Below, in pieces: positions 5,286-5,607 of a stretch of DNA of 5,607 bases. Each line of letters opens with the position of its first letter. Within the stretch, counting starts at the first letter, position 1. The stretch is from Chloroflexota bacterium (GTDB lineage Bacteria > Chloroflexota > Anaerolineae > UBA3071), in the NCBI GenBank assembly GCA_014383605.1, contig JACNHM010000536.1:1-5607 (forward strand). The letters are read 5' to 3'. The notes under the pieces were generated by a model. That model was given only the letters and a program-made list of their open reading frames with translations. It made no database searches and was not told where the DNA came from. The position numbers and the translations under genes are program-made.

Positions 5286-5607
5286 TTAGTCGTCGAGAAG
5301 GGCAAAAAAACGGGCCGGAGCGCCCTCCGCCCCGCGGATCTTCATGAAGGGAGCGAAGAACTGAAAGCGCCGGCCGGTGGGGAGTTGCGACAGGTTGGTC
5401 ATCTGCTGCATCAGGATCGCTCCGTTTTCGAGGATGATCTTGTGGATGATGAAGTCCTCCGAGGTGAAATCCGGCAGCCGGGCGCAGTACTCGCTGAAGC
5501 AGTCGAAGCCGATGGCCTTAGCGCCGCTGTCCACGAGCCACTGCGCCGCTTGCGGCGTGCAGTAGGGCGATTCGAGGTAATAGGTGGGGAAGTTGCCCCA
5601 CTGCTTC
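5286..5607 (-). CDS. Cyclase-family (kynurenine formamidase-like) hydrolase, C-terminal part
   Basis: The last 106 residues of a protein cut by the right window edge, beginning KQWGNFPTYYLESPYCTPQA. The pattern matches the cyclase family PF04199, metal-dependent hydrolases that include kynurenine formamidase and isatin hydrolase: TPQAAQWLVDSGAKAIGFD, then HKIILENGAILMQQMTNL, then FFAPFMKIRGAEGAPARFF. The diagnostic HxGTHxDxPxH metal motif would lie upstream, outside the window. Of the C-terminal metal-site residues, H55 of the fragment is present, but position 67, a Glu in formamidase-type members (…ILEGL…), reads Gln (MQQM). This could alter or weaken metal binding, or mark a subfamily. With a molybdenum hydroxylase directly downstream, a role in opening or hydrolysing a hydroxylated heterocycle is a reasonable guess only. 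Confidence 0.85.
   Translation of the reverse strand, partial: KQWGNFPTYYLESPYCTPQAAQWLVDSGAKAIGFDCFSEYCARLPDFTSEDFIIHKIILENGAILMQQMTNLSQLPTGRRFQFFAPFMKIRGAEGAPARFFALLDD

Noticed and set aside
5273..5305. TTG start for the FAD subunit, giving 11 more residues
   Set aside because: It overlaps the cyclase gene end and would translate the ribosome site. The GTG at 5272 has AGGAGG 7 nt upstream and fits the family start.

Overview
The window is a GC-rich bacterial segment. All seven recognisable genes lie on the minus strand, so they read from high to low coordinates. The host cannot be fixed from sequence alone. High GC, the gene content and the short repeats between genes would suit an environmental Chloroflexota-type bacterium or another deep-branching lineage, but this is a weak inference.

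Right part (5607 to 1575): a tight operon. It opens with the C-terminal part of a cyclase-family (kynurenine formamidase-like, PF04199) hydrolase cut by the window edge. Then come the FAD subunit, the [2Fe-2S] subunit and two consecutive molybdenum-cofactor subunits of a xanthine dehydrogenase-family hydroxylase. Gaps are 1 to 18 nt, and stop codons touch or overlap the next gene's Shine-Dalgarno. The molybdenum subunit, usually one chain of roughly 750-800 residues, is here two chains of 449 and 336 residues. The break lies at the boundary between the two cofactor-binding lobes, and the second chain has its own strong ribosome-binding site. Subunit layout, gene order and approximate sizes match the four-subunit nicotinate dehydrogenase of Eubacterium barkeri (NdhF, NdhS, NdhL, NdhM). 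The substrate cannot be read from the sequence. Electrons would pass from the substrate carbon to Mo, then two [2Fe-2S] clusters, then FAD.

Middle (1574 to 1277): about 300 bp with no gene. It holds a 66-bp tandem repeat (two full units and one partial) built from perfect palindromes. Two of its hairpins are followed on the minus strand by CTTTT and probably end the operon transcript. A second small repeat block lies at 1354-1399. Next is a 103-residue EthD-family protein (1276-965).

Left part (968 to 1): directly after the EthD stop codon is a candidate MITE, 139 bp with 12-bp imperfect terminal inverted repeats and flanking CTAG. It abuts nine copies of an 8-bp tandem repeat (751-822). Seventeen bases past that array begins a B12-binding-domain radical SAM protein that runs off the left edge.

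The most notable points are the split molybdenum hydroxylase coupled to a cyclase-family hydrolase, a Gln at a usual metal-ligand Glu position of that hydrolase, and the cluster of nested repeats around the EthD gene.
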